DNA from: G965237725 sp965237725
GTDB lineage: Bacteria; Pseudomonadota; Gammaproteobacteria; Arenicellales; Poriferihabitantaceae
DNA length: 64,000 bases
Assembly (NCBI GenBank): GCA_965237725.1
Contig: OZ250151.1
Location: 2,542,001 to 2,606,000, forward strand
Reading direction: 5' to 3'
Shown here: positions 1-8,405 of the stretch, piece by piece
Layout: every line of letters begins with the position of its first letter
Numbering within the stretch: position 1 is the stretch's first letter
Notes under the pieces: model-generated
Databases searched by the model: none
What the model saw: only the letters and a program-made list of their open reading frames with translations
Told to the model about the DNA's origin: nothing
Translations under genes and position numbers: made by a program

Positions 1-284
1 CACTTCCGCCATCCCCCTGATCGGAGTCAGGGGCAGGCTATGGCGGTCGTATTCCGTGGGCGCATAACACCCTGTCATCCCCGACTCCGATCGGGGATCC
101 ATCTCAGGCATTGGCTACAACGTCCAAATTACATAAACCTACAATGAGGATACTGATGAACATCTTTATCAAGTGGATTCCCGCGTTCGCGGGAATGACG
201 ATGGGGGCGCGAGGATGACGGCGTTCAGAAATTCGTATATCGATTTGTACCCCCGAACTGAAAATTAATAGTATTAAATGCTAC
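1..284. repeat. Intergenic dispersed palindromic repeats
   Basis: No gene is visible here. Three short inverted repeats can be read. A 7-bp stem CCCCTGA/TCAGGGG lies at 14-33, a 7-bp stem TCCCCGA/TCGGGGA at 78-97, and a perfect 9-bp stem (ATTCCCGCG, loop TT) at 177-196. The surrounding words (GTCATCCCCGACTCC, GGATTCCCGC, GGGAATGACG) are typical of dispersed intergenic palindromes in proteobacterial genomes. The stretch lies downstream of the minus-strand FAH gene, so some hairpins could also act in transcript ends, although no T-run follows them. Confidence 0.6.
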
Positions 285-1100
285 CTAAATCTTTTCTTCA
301 ACAACCGGATTGGTCAGAGCACCAATGTTTTCGATTTCGATGGTAATTTGATCCCCCGCTTTCATAAACACCGGCGGTGTTCTGGCAAAACCCACACCGT
401 GGGGCGTGCCGGTGAGAATCACGGTTCCTTGGGCCAGAATGGTGCTGGCGCTTAAAAACGCAATAAGTTTCGGCACATTAAAAATCATATCATTGGTATT
501 CCAGTCCTGCATGGTCTCGCCATTGAGTATGCTGCTGATCTGGAGTTCATTGGGATCAGGAATGTCGTCGGTAGTTACCATTATCGGACCCAGCGGACAG
601 AAGGTTGCAAAGGTTTTGCCACGACACCATTGACCGCCGCCGCCATTACGCTGCCAGTCCCGCGCGCTGACATCATTGGCGCAACAATATCCCAGAACAT
701 GATCAAGGGCCTCTTCTTCGGAAACGTTGTAACAGGTTTTTCCAATCACCACCGCCAACTCTGCCTCATAATCCACCCTCTCACTGGGCAGTTTTCGCGG
801 TATCACAATGGGATCACCCGGGTTCTGGATAGAAGTAGAATTCTTGAAAAACAAAACCGGATTTTCCGGAATTGGTGCCTTGCCTTCTTCCGCATGCTTT
901 CGATAATTTAATCCGATGCAAAGAATGTCGGTAGGCTGGAGGGGCGTCAGCAATTTTCCTTCAATGGCCTCGCCACTGTCGGTGAGCCCGGCAAACAAAT
1001 TGCCGCTGGCCCGGGTATACACATGATCGCTTTGGCCGTCATCGTGAGCTATAGCATAACTAATGGACTCGTCAGATAACTGTAGTCTTGCAATTTTCAT
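285..1100 (-). CDS. Fumarylacetoacetate hydrolase (FAH) family protein
   Basis: A 271-residue protein of the FAH superfamily, metal-dependent enzymes that cleave C-C bonds in, or decarboxylate, beta-keto-type acids from aromatic and sugar acid catabolism. The family core is clear: LCIGLNYRKHAEE at about residue 60, the acidic metal ligands in VDYEAELAVVIGK near 110, and the ending HGVGFARTPPVFMKAGD typical of FAH/HpcE hydrolases. Length is normal for the single-domain branch. It starts 3 bp after the stop of the cupin gene at 1104-1487, so the two are probably co-transcribed. The exact substrate cannot be read from the sequence; acylpyruvate or 2-hydroxyhepta-2,4-diene-1,7-dioate-type substrates are the usual options. 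Confidence 0.9.
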   Translation of the reverse strand: MKIARLQLSDESISYAIAHDDGQSDHVYTRASGNLFAGLTDSGEAIEGKLLTPLQPTDILCIGLNYRKHAEEGKAPIPENPVLFFKNSTSIQNPGDPIVIPRKLPSERVDYEAELAVVIGKTCYNVSEEEALDHVLGYCCANDVSARDWQRNGGGGQWCRGKTFATFCPLGPIMVTTDDIPDPNELQISSILNGETMQDWNTNDMIFNVPKLIAFLSASTILAQGTVILTGTPHGVGFARTPPVFMKAGDQITIEIENIGALTNPVVEEKI

Positions 1101-1103
1101 TTG

Positions 1104-1487
1104 TCATTTCTGATCTAGCATTTTGTTTTGGCCGGTAAGCACCACCAATATAGTACAACCATCAACCGAATGGGAGTGATGGGTTGATCCGGGTTTGAAT
1201 TTTACATAATCGCCAGTGGTGAAGGTGACGCCGTCACAATCGGTAATGGCACCATCGAGCACCAGGAATTCCTCTCTTTGGGTGTGCTGGTGGGGTGTGG
1301 ACTGGGCTCCGGGTTTCATTTTTAACATGAAGGTTTCAAACCCTTTGCTGGCATCTCCGCTCAGTGGAATCCAGTCCATAGTAGGATTCGGCGTACCGTA
1401 TCTATCGTAAGGTCTGTACCCCAGATTGTTGGTATGGATTACACTTCGATCAGCAGGATCCAGGATGTTGTTTTTCAGATTTGACAT
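1104..1487 (-). CDS. Cupin-domain protein
   Basis: A 127-residue single-domain cupin. The first cupin motif is visible as PHQHTQREEFLVLDG (His and Glu metal ligands, about residues 63-77) and the second as KFKPGSTHHSHSVDG (about 96-110). Such proteins fold as a small beta-barrel that binds a metal and act as dioxygenases, isomerases or binding proteins. It sits directly upstream of the FAH hydrolase with a 3-bp gap on the same strand, which suggests a joint catabolic step, but the reaction is unknown. Confidence 0.85.
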   Translation of the reverse strand: MSNLKNNILDPADRSVIHTNNLGYRPYDRYGTPNPTMDWIPLSGDASKGFETFMLKMKPGAQSTPHQHTQREEFLVLDGAITDCDGVTFTTGDYVKFKPGSTHHSHSVDGCTILVVLTGQNKMLDQK

Positions 1488-1613
1488 GGGCGATTCGGGT
1501 TATGACAATTTTTAAATGACAGACGGTTATTCTAACCATAATGTCTGGTTTTGATAGACTTATCAGCCTAAAATTTCCTATCCTTAAGCCATTACCCAGG
1601 TTCAAAATATATC

Positions 1614-1904
1614 ATGAGCGCATTTGTTATTGTCGATACCCAAATCGAAAACCCCGACGAGTATGAAAAATACAAGAAATTAGCAAGACCTATCGCGGAA
1701 AAGTATGGCGGTCAGTATCGCGCGCGTGGTGGTCAGCTCGAAGTTCTGGAGTCGGATCTTTGGTCGCCCACGCGTATCGTAATAGTTGAATTTCCCGATA
1801 TGGACAGCGCCCGAAAATTTGCCGACAGTGAAGAATATGCACCGGTTAAAAAAATACGTCACGACAATGCGAAATGCACTCTGGTTATTGTCGAAGGTGT
1901 TTAA
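1614..1904 (+). CDS. DUF1330 family protein
   Basis: A 96-residue protein with the features of DUF1330 (dimeric alpha/beta-barrel fold). It opens with FVIVDTQIENPDEYEKYKK, has the central IVIVEFPDMDSARKFADSEEY and the closing strand LVIVEGV. The family is common in Proteobacteria and its biochemical role is not established. It is a lone plus-strand gene whose end overlaps by 20 bp the end of the convergent nucleotidyltransferase gene at 1885-2982. Confidence 0.85.
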   Translation: MSAFVIVDTQIENPDEYEKYKKLARPIAEKYGGQYRARGGQLEVLESDLWSPTRIVIVEFPDMDSARKFADSEEYAPVKKIRHDNAKCTLVIVEGV

Positions 1905-2982
1905 CAAGAGCAAGAAAGATTCGACGGATATACAACCAGGGCAGTATGGTTGAGTTATTGGTTTGATATTGTTTTTTCATATAGGTCGAAGAAGGAAAAG
2001 CATTCTCTATAATAAATTGCAGTTTCATTTTCCAGCCATGGATGGATCCCAACTCTGTGGAGAAATCTTTGAGTTTTCCCCGCGTTTCTGACAGGTAACG
2101 CGCCGAGTCTTCATTCGATACTGCGCCCAACCTGGCCAGCATGGTTTCGGATATCTCTGTCCCAAAATGCTGTTGAGCCAGGTTGATTTCATGATGACAA
2201 ATTTCAGCCACTTTTCTATCCACTGCCAGCTGGAGAAAACTGGCAAAGCCCTGGGTATCCAAAATACCCACTAGCAGATGGATGTCGTATAGCCAGATTA
2301 AGCGAATTTCGTTGGGGTGGTGGGCAATACGATGTACACAGGCCAGCAATAATGCATATTCATATTTAAGTCCTCGAGCATGGGTTCCAAGTAAGGGTAC
2401 AAATTTTGAATTTTTAACAAGTTCATCAAATGTAAACAGTTCCGCAAAAATATGTACGTTGCTGATTTGCCAATGAATATCAACCACATGGATAACTTTT
2501 TGATTGAGTATGCGTACCGCACCAAATTGTCGGTGGACTAATTTTCCACCGATTTCAGGTTTCATGTCGTAACCGAGTTCTAATAAGGTTTGTTTAGTTT
2601 TTTCGATAGCCGATTGGAAAATTAGAATATCTGTATCTTCTCGCGAACGGAGTTCCGGCGATGGATAAATATCATAGGCAAGGTGTGCCCCCTTAATAAG
2701 TATAGTTTCGACACCGTTATCACCTAGAGAATTTAATAAATTCTTAATCTCTTCCTGTAACATTAATTCCTGGGCTGCAAGATGTACGGTTTCGCGGTGA
2801 ATTTCCGGTTGCAGGCTTGGGGTTAGAATTTGATTTTTATTTTTTTCGCTAGTGCACCTGAGCACCAACGGTTTCATCCCTTCATTAACGGAATCGACAA
2901 GAACCTGTTCAAGCTGTTTTGTTGAAACGGATTCGGGCCAGCCCCCATCCCCCGTTATTCTACAGATCAGATCTCTGGTCAA
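1885..2982 (-). CDS. Nucleotidyltransferase family protein (PF14907-like), RiPP cluster
   Basis: A 365-residue protein whose core, from about K97 to I121, matches the uncharacterised nucleotidyltransferase family PF14907: LIKGAHLAYDIYP followed by LRSREDTDILI with acidic residues D116 and D118. The family is known from lasso-peptide clusters of the paeninodin type, where a kinase phosphorylates the peptide and a nucleotidyltransferase is often present. Here it is the last gene of the modification operon, 15 bp after the S24/S26-like gene. The start appears to be TTG at 2982; no ATG lies nearby in frame. Its likely substrate is the processed peptide at 5750-5962, which is inference from context. 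It overlaps the convergent DUF1330 gene at the 3' end. Confidence 0.8.
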   Translation of the reverse strand: MTRDLICRITGDGGWPESVSTKQLEQVLVDSVNEGMKPLVLRCTSEKNKNQILTPSLQPEIHRETVHLAAQELMLQEEIKNLLNSLGDNGVETILIKGAHLAYDIYPSPELRSREDTDILIFQSAIEKTKQTLLELGYDMKPEIGGKLVHRQFGAVRILNQKVIHVVDIHWQISNVHIFAELFTFDELVKNSKFVPLLGTHARGLKYEYALLLACVHRIAHHPNEIRLIWLYDIHLLVGILDTQGFASFLQLAVDRKVAEICHHEINLAQQHFGTEISETMLARLGAVSNEDSARYLSETRGKLKDFSTELGSIHGWKMKLQFIIENAFPSSTYMKKQYQTNNSTILPWLYIRRIFLALVKHLRQ

Positions 2983-2997
2983 ATTATTGGCGTCGGA

Positions 2998-3582
2998 TTA
3001 AAGCGGGATCGAATGACTTGGTTTTTCCAGAAATTGCTTTTCGAGGGCCAGCCGAAACAACCAATAACCCAAACGCAATGCAGTTTTAACGCGCAGCATC
3101 AAGTCAACAGGAAATTCGCAGCCGTTTTTTGTGACAACCTTACCCATCAGATAGGTCTTTTCAACCATTGCATCTGGGCGGGCGGCATTGTCAGCCATGC
3201 TCAAAATTTTAGGCTTTCCCCTAATACGAACACTGCCGAGTAAACGATGGATTAGTACAACACCAAGAAAAGGGCTGTAAAATGCAACCACATCACCTGG
3301 TAAATATCCACCCATATTTTTTATTTCTACCTTATCCTTGTGATTCAGTAACGGGTTCATGCATTCACCAGAAACATGCAGGGTAACCTGCTCGCCTTGC
3401 TCTACTACATCTCCAACGGTTGCCAAAACTCCCTCATCCCAGTTTGAGGGTTTGTGACTAACTACTGATTTCGATTCACTTTTCGAAAATCCCATGGCGA
3501 ATTTAGCTGTTGTGGCGACCACACCCAGAGTCGCATGGCTTGTTACAGTTCTCTTCAACCGCGAGGCAGTAGATTGGTGCAC
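2998..3582 (-). CDS. S24/S26-like peptidase with Cys at the nucleophile position
   Basis: A 194-residue protein with a signal-peptidase-like (S24/S26) core. The family motif, usually G-x-S-M-x-P, reads SGECMNPLL at residues 71-79, so the catalytic Ser is replaced by Cys (codon TGC). A later GDVVAFYSP...GVVLIHRLL (about 96-115) resembles the ER-type/SipW branch, where a His (here H112) replaces the Lys base. There is no clear N-terminal membrane anchor. The ATG at 3582 would overlap the radical SAM gene by 80 bp; an ATG at 3495 (residue 30), 7 bp after that gene's stop, is the more natural start. In this cluster it is the best candidate for removing the leader peptide. It may also be catalytically altered or inactive. 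Confidence 0.75.
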   Translation of the reverse strand: MHQSTASRLKRTVTSHATLGVVATTAKFAMGFSKSESKSVVSHKPSNWDEGVLATVGDVVEQGEQVTLHVSGECMNPLLNHKDKVEIKNMGGYLPGDVVAFYSPFLGVVLIHRLLGSVRIRGKPKILSMADNAARPDAMVEKTYLMGKVVTKNGCEFPVDLMLRVKTALRLGYWLFRLALEKQFLEKPSHSIPL

Positions 3583-4525
3583 CTAACTGTTTCGCTGGTA
3601 TTTCAACAAACTGTTTGGCCGCCTCTATTGCCCGGTTTCTTGCCCGGATGAACAATGGCGAGTTGTCCCATATCTCCTCGATAGAATGTTGATGCAGATT
3701 TCCAGCGCTCTCCTGCAAATGCATACACGCCTGAACATTTCCAAACGGATCAATATCAACACCAGCAACACCAACACTACAGGTTGCAGATTCTTCTTTA
3801 ATTTTCATTATCGAAGCATCTCCTCTCCTTAGTTTTTCGATCTCAACGGTTTTTGAGCCTGCACGCGCCTTTTGAATACGGTTAATAATTTCCCAGGTGG
3901 CTTCTGCTGGTTGTATGGTCAACGGTTCGTTGTCGCCATTATCCCGTGGCGCGACAGGACCCTGAAATCTTAGCGGCACATCGAGGGAATCGCATAAATC
4001 AAACATCTCATTTATTTGATGTTCATTCCATGCGGTGGGTGTGGTTACTACACTTATTCGCAATCCTACCTCTTTAGAGGTGGCAATGTTTTTCACCAGT
4101 TTGTCGAAACTCCCTGGCACCCGGGTTTGGCGATCGTGGGAATCCGCAGTGCCGCCATGTAAACTGACCTCTACCATATAAGGGTCAACTTCGTCTCGTA
4201 ACCGTTGTGCCATACGGCGCGTGAGACTATGGCCGTTGGTTCGAATTCTCACAACAAATCCCAATTCTTTTGTCATTCGTCCAATATCAAAAAAATGGGG
4301 ATGTATCATTGGCTCGCCGCCCGTGAGCATGATAAACATGGTTTGCATCCTCGCCATGTCGGTCAATAGAACTTCATATTGTGCCAGAGATAGGGGCTTT
4401 CCCTTTTTACCCAGATCGTTATAACAAAAAAAACAAGCCAGGTTGCATTTGTATGTTAGTTCTAACGTTACATCGTGCAGCAAACGTTGTTTGCGAACTT
4501 GCGGTAGAATAAAATCTTGATACAT
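3503..4525 (-). CDS. Radical SAM/SPASM peptide maturase
   Basis: A 340-residue radical SAM enzyme. The [4Fe-4S]-SAM motif CxxxCxxC is at C27, C31 and C34 (CNLACFFC) and the GGEP SAM-binding motif at 69-72. The C-terminal third carries a SPASM-like cysteine set: C249, C267 (in FGNVQAC), C320, C327, C331 and C335. SPASM proteins bind auxiliary clusters and commonly make thioether or C-C cross-links in ribosomal peptides. The gene lies 17 bp downstream of the PqqD-like gene and in the same operon as a two-cysteine precursor-like peptide. I infer that it installs the key modification; the type of bond is not predictable here. Confidence 0.88.
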   Translation of the reverse strand: MYQDFILPQVRKQRLLHDVTLELTYKCNLACFFCYNDLGKKGKPLSLAQYEVLLTDMARMQTMFIMLTGGEPMIHPHFFDIGRMTKELGFVVRIRTNGHSLTRRMAQRLRDEVDPYMVEVSLHGGTADSHDRQTRVPGSFDKLVKNIATSKEVGLRISVVTTPTAWNEHQINEMFDLCDSLDVPLRFQGPVAPRDNGDNEPLTIQPAEATWEIINRIQKARAGSKTVEIEKLRRGDASIMKIKEESATCSVGVAGVDIDPFGNVQACMHLQESAGNLHQHSIEEIWDNSPLFIRARNRAIEAAKQFVEIPAKQLGAPIYCLAVEENCNKPCDSGCGRHNS

Positions 4526-4542
4526 TGATTTTGCCTAATCCA

Positions 4543-4830
4543 TCATTGGTTCTGATGAACCAATATATCCTCTTTGTCCAGATCTAGTAGAAATGATTCA
4601 ACGTCCATTTCCGCCTGAGACTTTGAGACTTCAAATTCATCTGATATGAGGGTTGCGAGGCTATCAAGGGTGGCTGGATTGGATAAAGACTCGACGATCC
4701 GTAAACCGACTTCACTAACTACAATAACACGCCCACTTTCCAGACTTACCAGTACACCTTCACCAGCCACTTCTCTGAATCGAACTCGAGAATTTAAGCT
4801 GACTTTCGTTAATTCTGGAATGTTATGCAT
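4543..4830 (-). CDS. PqqD-like RiPP recognition element protein
   Basis: A 95-residue stand-alone PqqD-family protein. Family features include the N-terminal beta-hairpin region SRVRFREVAGEGVLVSLESG, then a helical winged-helix part ending in VESFLLDLDKEDILV. PqqD-like domains bind the leader of a precursor peptide and present it to a maturase. The start overlaps the end of the HprK-like kinase gene by 8 bp and the radical SAM gene follows 17 bp later, so translation is probably coupled. The YxxP motif in the small peptide at 5750-5962 is the kind of element bound by lasso-type B1/RRE proteins, so the two are likely partners (inference). Confidence 0.85.
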   Translation of the reverse strand: MHNIPELTKVSLNSRVRFREVAGEGVLVSLESGRVIVVSEVGLRIVESLSNPATLDSLATLISDEFEVSKSQAEMDVESFLLDLDKEDILVHQNQ

Positions 4831-5749
4831 TTTCTACTACCCGATCAATTTCGGCAATTATATCTTCACAACAGTCGTCCTTTCGAGATCGCAACCGGAC
4901 AATCGGTACTTTCTCTACCAAAGATTTCAATATTTCAAATAATCTATCGAATTCCATATCATTGGAATTTACAAATGGACAGTTTGTAATTAATTTTGCT
5001 ATGGCTCTGGAGCTGGAAATCTCGGATACTTCTAATTTTTCTCCTTTTTCAAGAAACGCAATAACCTTGACTGGATAAGATTGCTGGGATTTTGCATGAG
5101 AAAGTGTCCGACCAAATTCCCCGGTAAACGGAACCGCATGGGCACTATAGCCGAGTGTCTCGGGAAGCAAAAAGTTCAGATCGTCGCTCAAAACCGTCGC
5201 TCCACTGTGATATGCCTTCTTGGTAAATGTGGTTTTTCCCGCATTTGATTGGCCACACAAAATATAAGATTTGTTATCTATTACAACCCCCGCGCTATGC
5301 AAAAGGACGCCACGTTGCTCGGTTGCCCGATACGCCGCGAGAATACGTAAAAAGTTCTCGATAACAACAGGGTTTGCCAAATCCGACTCATCTGCCACTC
5401 CGAGTACGCAAGGAGCTGAATAAGATTTTGGGTTTATGGTAGCTTTAAAATTGTAACCCGTTAAAATAATTGATCCGCATTCCTTTTCTTGTCTCGGCGC
5501 ATATTGTCCGTTTATTGAATATTGACTTGCTGGAATAGTCAATGGCGTGTCTAGTTCGTAGACATTACATTGCAATTCAATACAGCTATTGATCTGATCG
5601 CTGGACGAATCATCCAGGAATTGAGAATAGGCGGCGCTGAGAGACGCTCCCTGACTAGCACTAATCGAATTTATCTGTAAATTACCAAATGGTAAAATAA
5701 GCTCGATTGACTGGCTACCCCAGGCTGATCCCCTGAACGGTAAGTTCAA
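4823..5749 (-). CDS. HprK-related kinase, RiPP cluster
   Basis: A 308-residue protein related to the C-terminal domain of HPr kinase/phosphorylase. It has a Walker A loop GQSNAGKTT at residues 166-174, a preceding LLHSAGVV (about 149-156) and an acidic pair in VLSDDLNFL (D189, D190). HprK-related kinases of peptide clusters phosphorylate peptides rather than HPr; the paeninodin kinase is the known example and modifies the C-terminal Ser. The neighbouring peptide also ends in Ser. The first codon appears to be TTG at 5749, directly abutting the peptide's TAG stop, with no in-frame ATG until far downstream. This points to translational coupling to the peptide gene. The N-terminal 130 residues are not recognised. 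Confidence 0.82.
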   Translation of the reverse strand: MNLPFRGSAWGSQSIELILPFGNLQINSISASQGASLSAAYSQFLDDSSSDQINSCIELQCNVYELDTPLTIPASQYSINGQYAPRQEKECGSIILTGYNFKATINPKSYSAPCVLGVADESDLANPVVIENFLRILAAYRATEQRGVLLHSAGVVIDNKSYILCGQSNAGKTTFTKKAYHSGATVLSDDLNFLLPETLGYSAHAVPFTGEFGRTLSHAKSQQSYPVKVIAFLEKGEKLEVSEISSSRAIAKLITNCPFVNSNDMEFDRLFEILKSLVEKVPIVRLRSRKDDCCEDIIAEIDRVVENA

Positions 5750-5962
5750 CTATGAACCCAAAGGATTTATCGTTCCGCAGCCTGTAGCAAAACTTTTTCC
5801 TGCGCCACTAGGCGTTGGATCATCACAATTTACTGCCATAACTTCAAGGGGTTCCGCACTTAGCACTCTCGGCGGCGTATAGGCACGACGATTATCTGGT
5901 GTCCCTGCATCAGAATTACGGCGGATACCATCTGATTTTACTTTTTCGCTCGGATCAGACAT
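5750..5962 (-). CDS. Candidate RiPP precursor peptide (YxxP leader, two Cys, C-terminal Ser)
   Basis: A 70-residue peptide with no transmembrane segment. The N-terminal part is charged and polar. At Y28-P31 it has AYTPPRVLSAEPLE, which fits the Y-x-x-P leader motif bound by lasso-type RRE proteins. The C-terminal part holds two cysteines (C46, C62) among Gly, Ser, Thr, Asp and Pro and ends NPLGS. The gene is followed without a gap by the HprK-like kinase and then by PqqD-like, radical SAM, S24/S26-like and nucleotidyltransferase genes. It lies 46 bp after the C25 protease gene on the same strand. I infer that it is the substrate of this set, with a core of roughly residues 42-70. Neither the modification nor the activity is known. 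Confidence 0.75.
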   Translation of the reverse strand: MSDPSEKVKSDGIRRNSDAGTPDNRRAYTPPRVLSAEPLEVMAVNCDDPTPSGAGKSFATGCGTINPLGS

Positions 5963-6008
5963 TCGAATTTTCTCAGTATTAAATTACGGCTTCCATTATA
6001 TGATAAAT

Positions 6009-8387
6009 TCAGCGCAGATAAAGCGCGGGTTCGCCCAATACAGCATATATCCGGCTCATAAATGTCGATAGTCCTGGGTCGGCTGTCGCATTTGCAGCAG
6101 CATTTCCTATGGTGTCATTACTGCCAAACAAACTGTCGACAAAGGCATTGCCTATCGTCTGCGCTTCAGCATCCAGGGAAAAGCCTGTGGGCGAAAAGGC
6201 CGCAACGATCCCGCCCGTTGGATTCAATACCAATGCTCCGGCGAGTGAACGGGTTCCGGGTAGTTCATAGCCACCCGCAAGACAAGTCAATGCAGACAAA
6301 ATGCCATATTCACTGTTGGTTAACGACACCACATCATCAACGTGTATGAAGTTTTCCCCTTCTGCAGCACCGGACAATCCACCCATGCGCGTATGTGATC
6401 CGTGACCGTCATAACTATGATAGGCCGCCTCCCAAGTAGCAGACTGGGTTAAAAATCCCCGCACCACGCCCGGATTAAACAATGGGTTGGCCACCGGGGC
6501 GTCCGGAAAGTTTAAATACTTTCCCTGATGATAGTATTTAGTGGACGTGGTTGACGCCAAACTGTCCAGTCGGTTGGCAAGAAAATCCGAGTTGGTATGG
6601 AAATCACCGGCAATATCCGGATTATCCGCTATTAATACCGCTTCGTTATTGGCTGAACTGTTTTCGTAGTCCATTAATTTATCCACATAGTCCTCGCCTT
6701 CCTGGTTATCTACTATGGGCAGGCGGCTGAACGCAAAGGGTGCGGTATTATCACCCCCCAGCAATCGGTCATCCGATGGCGCGAGAAACCAGGGCGTGCT
6801 GGCAAAGACAGGGGGGATGAAACTATCACCATACTCATCCCGGTCTTTATGGTCCGTTGTCCCTTTACCCATAAACACACCATAATCCGGTGTCTTCTTC
6901 CAGACCGTTTCCACATGATCTATAAACCGGGTTATCGCGAAAGGGTCCACCCGACCATGGGCAAATACATCATATATATCATCCAGCCATACAATTTTGA
7001 TGTGACCAAATCGGTTGTATCGATAATTCGCTAATTTAATGGCGGCACCGGCGAAATCCCTGGGAGATATAATGAGATAATCCGACTTGTTCTTTTTACT
7101 CAATAAACTTGACGGTATATTGGGCTCAACCACAGCCAATCCAGCCGAGCCTTGTTCTACCACCAGATAGTCTTTACCCCCCGGGGTTTCGAAGGTGACA
7201 TCATAGTCACTTCCATTAAAGGTTACGGCAGCATCCTTTCGAACTGTCGCATCATCCGTAGCAGGGGATTCGATAACCAGAATATTTCCACCGATATAGC
7301 TCGTTACTTTTTGTACCCCCGCTGCAACATCATGCAACCATAGACTTTCGTTGAACGCCACAGGATATCGTAGGTAATCCACTTCGACGTAGTTTAAGTA
7401 AACACCTGACGGGGTCGGTGATACATTTTCCAGGGTTAAAATATTCGCGCCGCCAGGATCAAGCAAAGACGAATCAATATCTGCAACAAGGGTGGCTTCG
7501 TCAAACCCATCCCAGATCAGCACCGCGCCAATACTGACGGTATTTAACTTGGCAGCAACATAGTGATCATCCCCTTCGGTAAGATCAGAAAATCCGCGCA
7601 TGGTAATACGCAATTGGGCGGTGTCTCCCGCCACCGGATTGGGTATCTCCAGGGGAACATCCAATGGCGGACCGCCGGTGAAAAACCGTGCCCAGAAAAA
7701 GTAATCAGCGTTCTCTTCGTCTTTGACATTAAACAGCGCCTGCGCTTCCATCCCCGGTTCTTCCTCGAATCTCAATGTATCCGAAAACGGGGCCGGCGTC
7801 CCTACAGCGCCCGTGGGGGTATCATCCGTCTCATCCATAGGCTGGGCATAGGCCTTGGATTTCTTACCCGTTGCCCTGAAAAAATGATAGGCATTTTGCC
7901 CCGTGTAGAGCGTATCGTAGGTTTCACCTACAAAATAGATATTGTCCGATACCGAATCAAAGTACCAGCTCGCTATATCCCCTTCATTGAGTAGACCCAA
8001 CTTGCCCTTCTTTGCGTTCTTGCGTATGTTTTTTTCCTTCTTGTTCAGACCCGCTGCCAGATCCGCAATAGACGCAACATACAATCCCTCAACCCCGGTG
8101 CGTAACCACAACGACTTAATCTTATAACTGCTTAAATCCATAGCCGCGATATAATTCTCTTTATTCTTCTTTGAATTTTTCGGTTTTTTCATTTTACCAA
8201 TAAACCCTTCGGCCAAAACTTGCCAGTCATCAACATCTTCGTCACTGGTATCACTCTTCATAGCGTATGCTGCGGGCGATGCCGCAACCAGCAATGCAAC
8301 CGTTAATAATGCAATAACGCTTGTGCTTACAGTATTTACTATCCAGTAATACATCTTCAATGGATTATTTAACTTTGGAATTTTCAT
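6009..8387 (-). CDS. C25 (gingipain-like) cysteine peptidase, copy 1
   Basis: A 792-residue exported protein. An N-terminal hydrophobic signal runs to about residue 42 (ending AAYA). The C25 peptidase domain occupies roughly the second half, from SDYLIISPRDF at about 430. The catalytic His lies in YDGHGSHTR (about 660) and the Cys in SALTCLAGG (about 701). The C-terminal YAVLGEPALYLR resembles the end of gingipain catalytic domains. No T9SS sorting domain follows. It starts 18 bp after the 1419-residue giant gene and is followed 46 bp later by the candidate precursor peptide. From about residue 145 to the end it is almost identical to the copy at 21525-23942, while the N-terminal 140 residues diverge. 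Confidence 0.85.
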   Translation of the reverse strand: MKIPKLNNPLKMYYWIVNTVSTSVIALLTVALLVAASPAAYAMKSDTSDEDVDDWQVLAEGFIGKMKKPKNSKKNKENYIAAMDLSSYKIKSLWLRTGVEGLYVASIADLAAGLNKKEKNIRKNAKKGKLGLLNEGDIASWYFDSVSDNIYFVGETYDTLYTGQNAYHFFRATGKKSKAYAQPMDETDDTPTGAVGTPAPFSDTLRFEEEPGMEAQALFNVKDEENADYFFWARFFTGGPPLDVPLEIPNPVAGDTAQLRITMRGFSDLTEGDDHYVAAKLNTVSIGAVLIWDGFDEATLVADIDSSLLDPGGANILTLENVSPTPSGVYLNYVEVDYLRYPVAFNESLWLHDVAAGVQKVTSYIGGNILVIESPATDDATVRKDAAVTFNGSDYDVTFETPGGKDYLVVEQGSAGLAVVEPNIPSSLLSKKNKSDYLIISPRDFAGAAIKLANYRYNRFGHIKIVWLDDIYDVFAHGRVDPFAITRFIDHVETVWKKTPDYGVFMGKGTTDHKDRDEYGDSFIPPVFASTPWFLAPSDDRLLGGDNTAPFAFSRLPIVDNQEGEDYVDKLMDYENSSANNEAVLIADNPDIAGDFHTNSDFLANRLDSLASTTSTKYYHQGKYLNFPDAPVANPLFNPGVVRGFLTQSATWEAAYHSYDGHGSHTRMGGLSGAAEGENFIHVDDVVSLTNSEYGILSALTCLAGGYELPGTRSLAGALVLNPTGGIVAAFSPTGFSLDAEAQTIGNAFVDSLFGSNDTIGNAAANATADPGLSTFMSRIYAVLGEPALYLR

Positions 8388-8405
8388 TGTTTATCACCAT
8401 CTTTT

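Noticed and set aside
1885..5962. A classic lasso-peptide cluster
   Set aside because: No asparagine-synthetase-like cyclase or B2 cysteine protease occurs nearby, and the maturase is a radical SAM enzyme.
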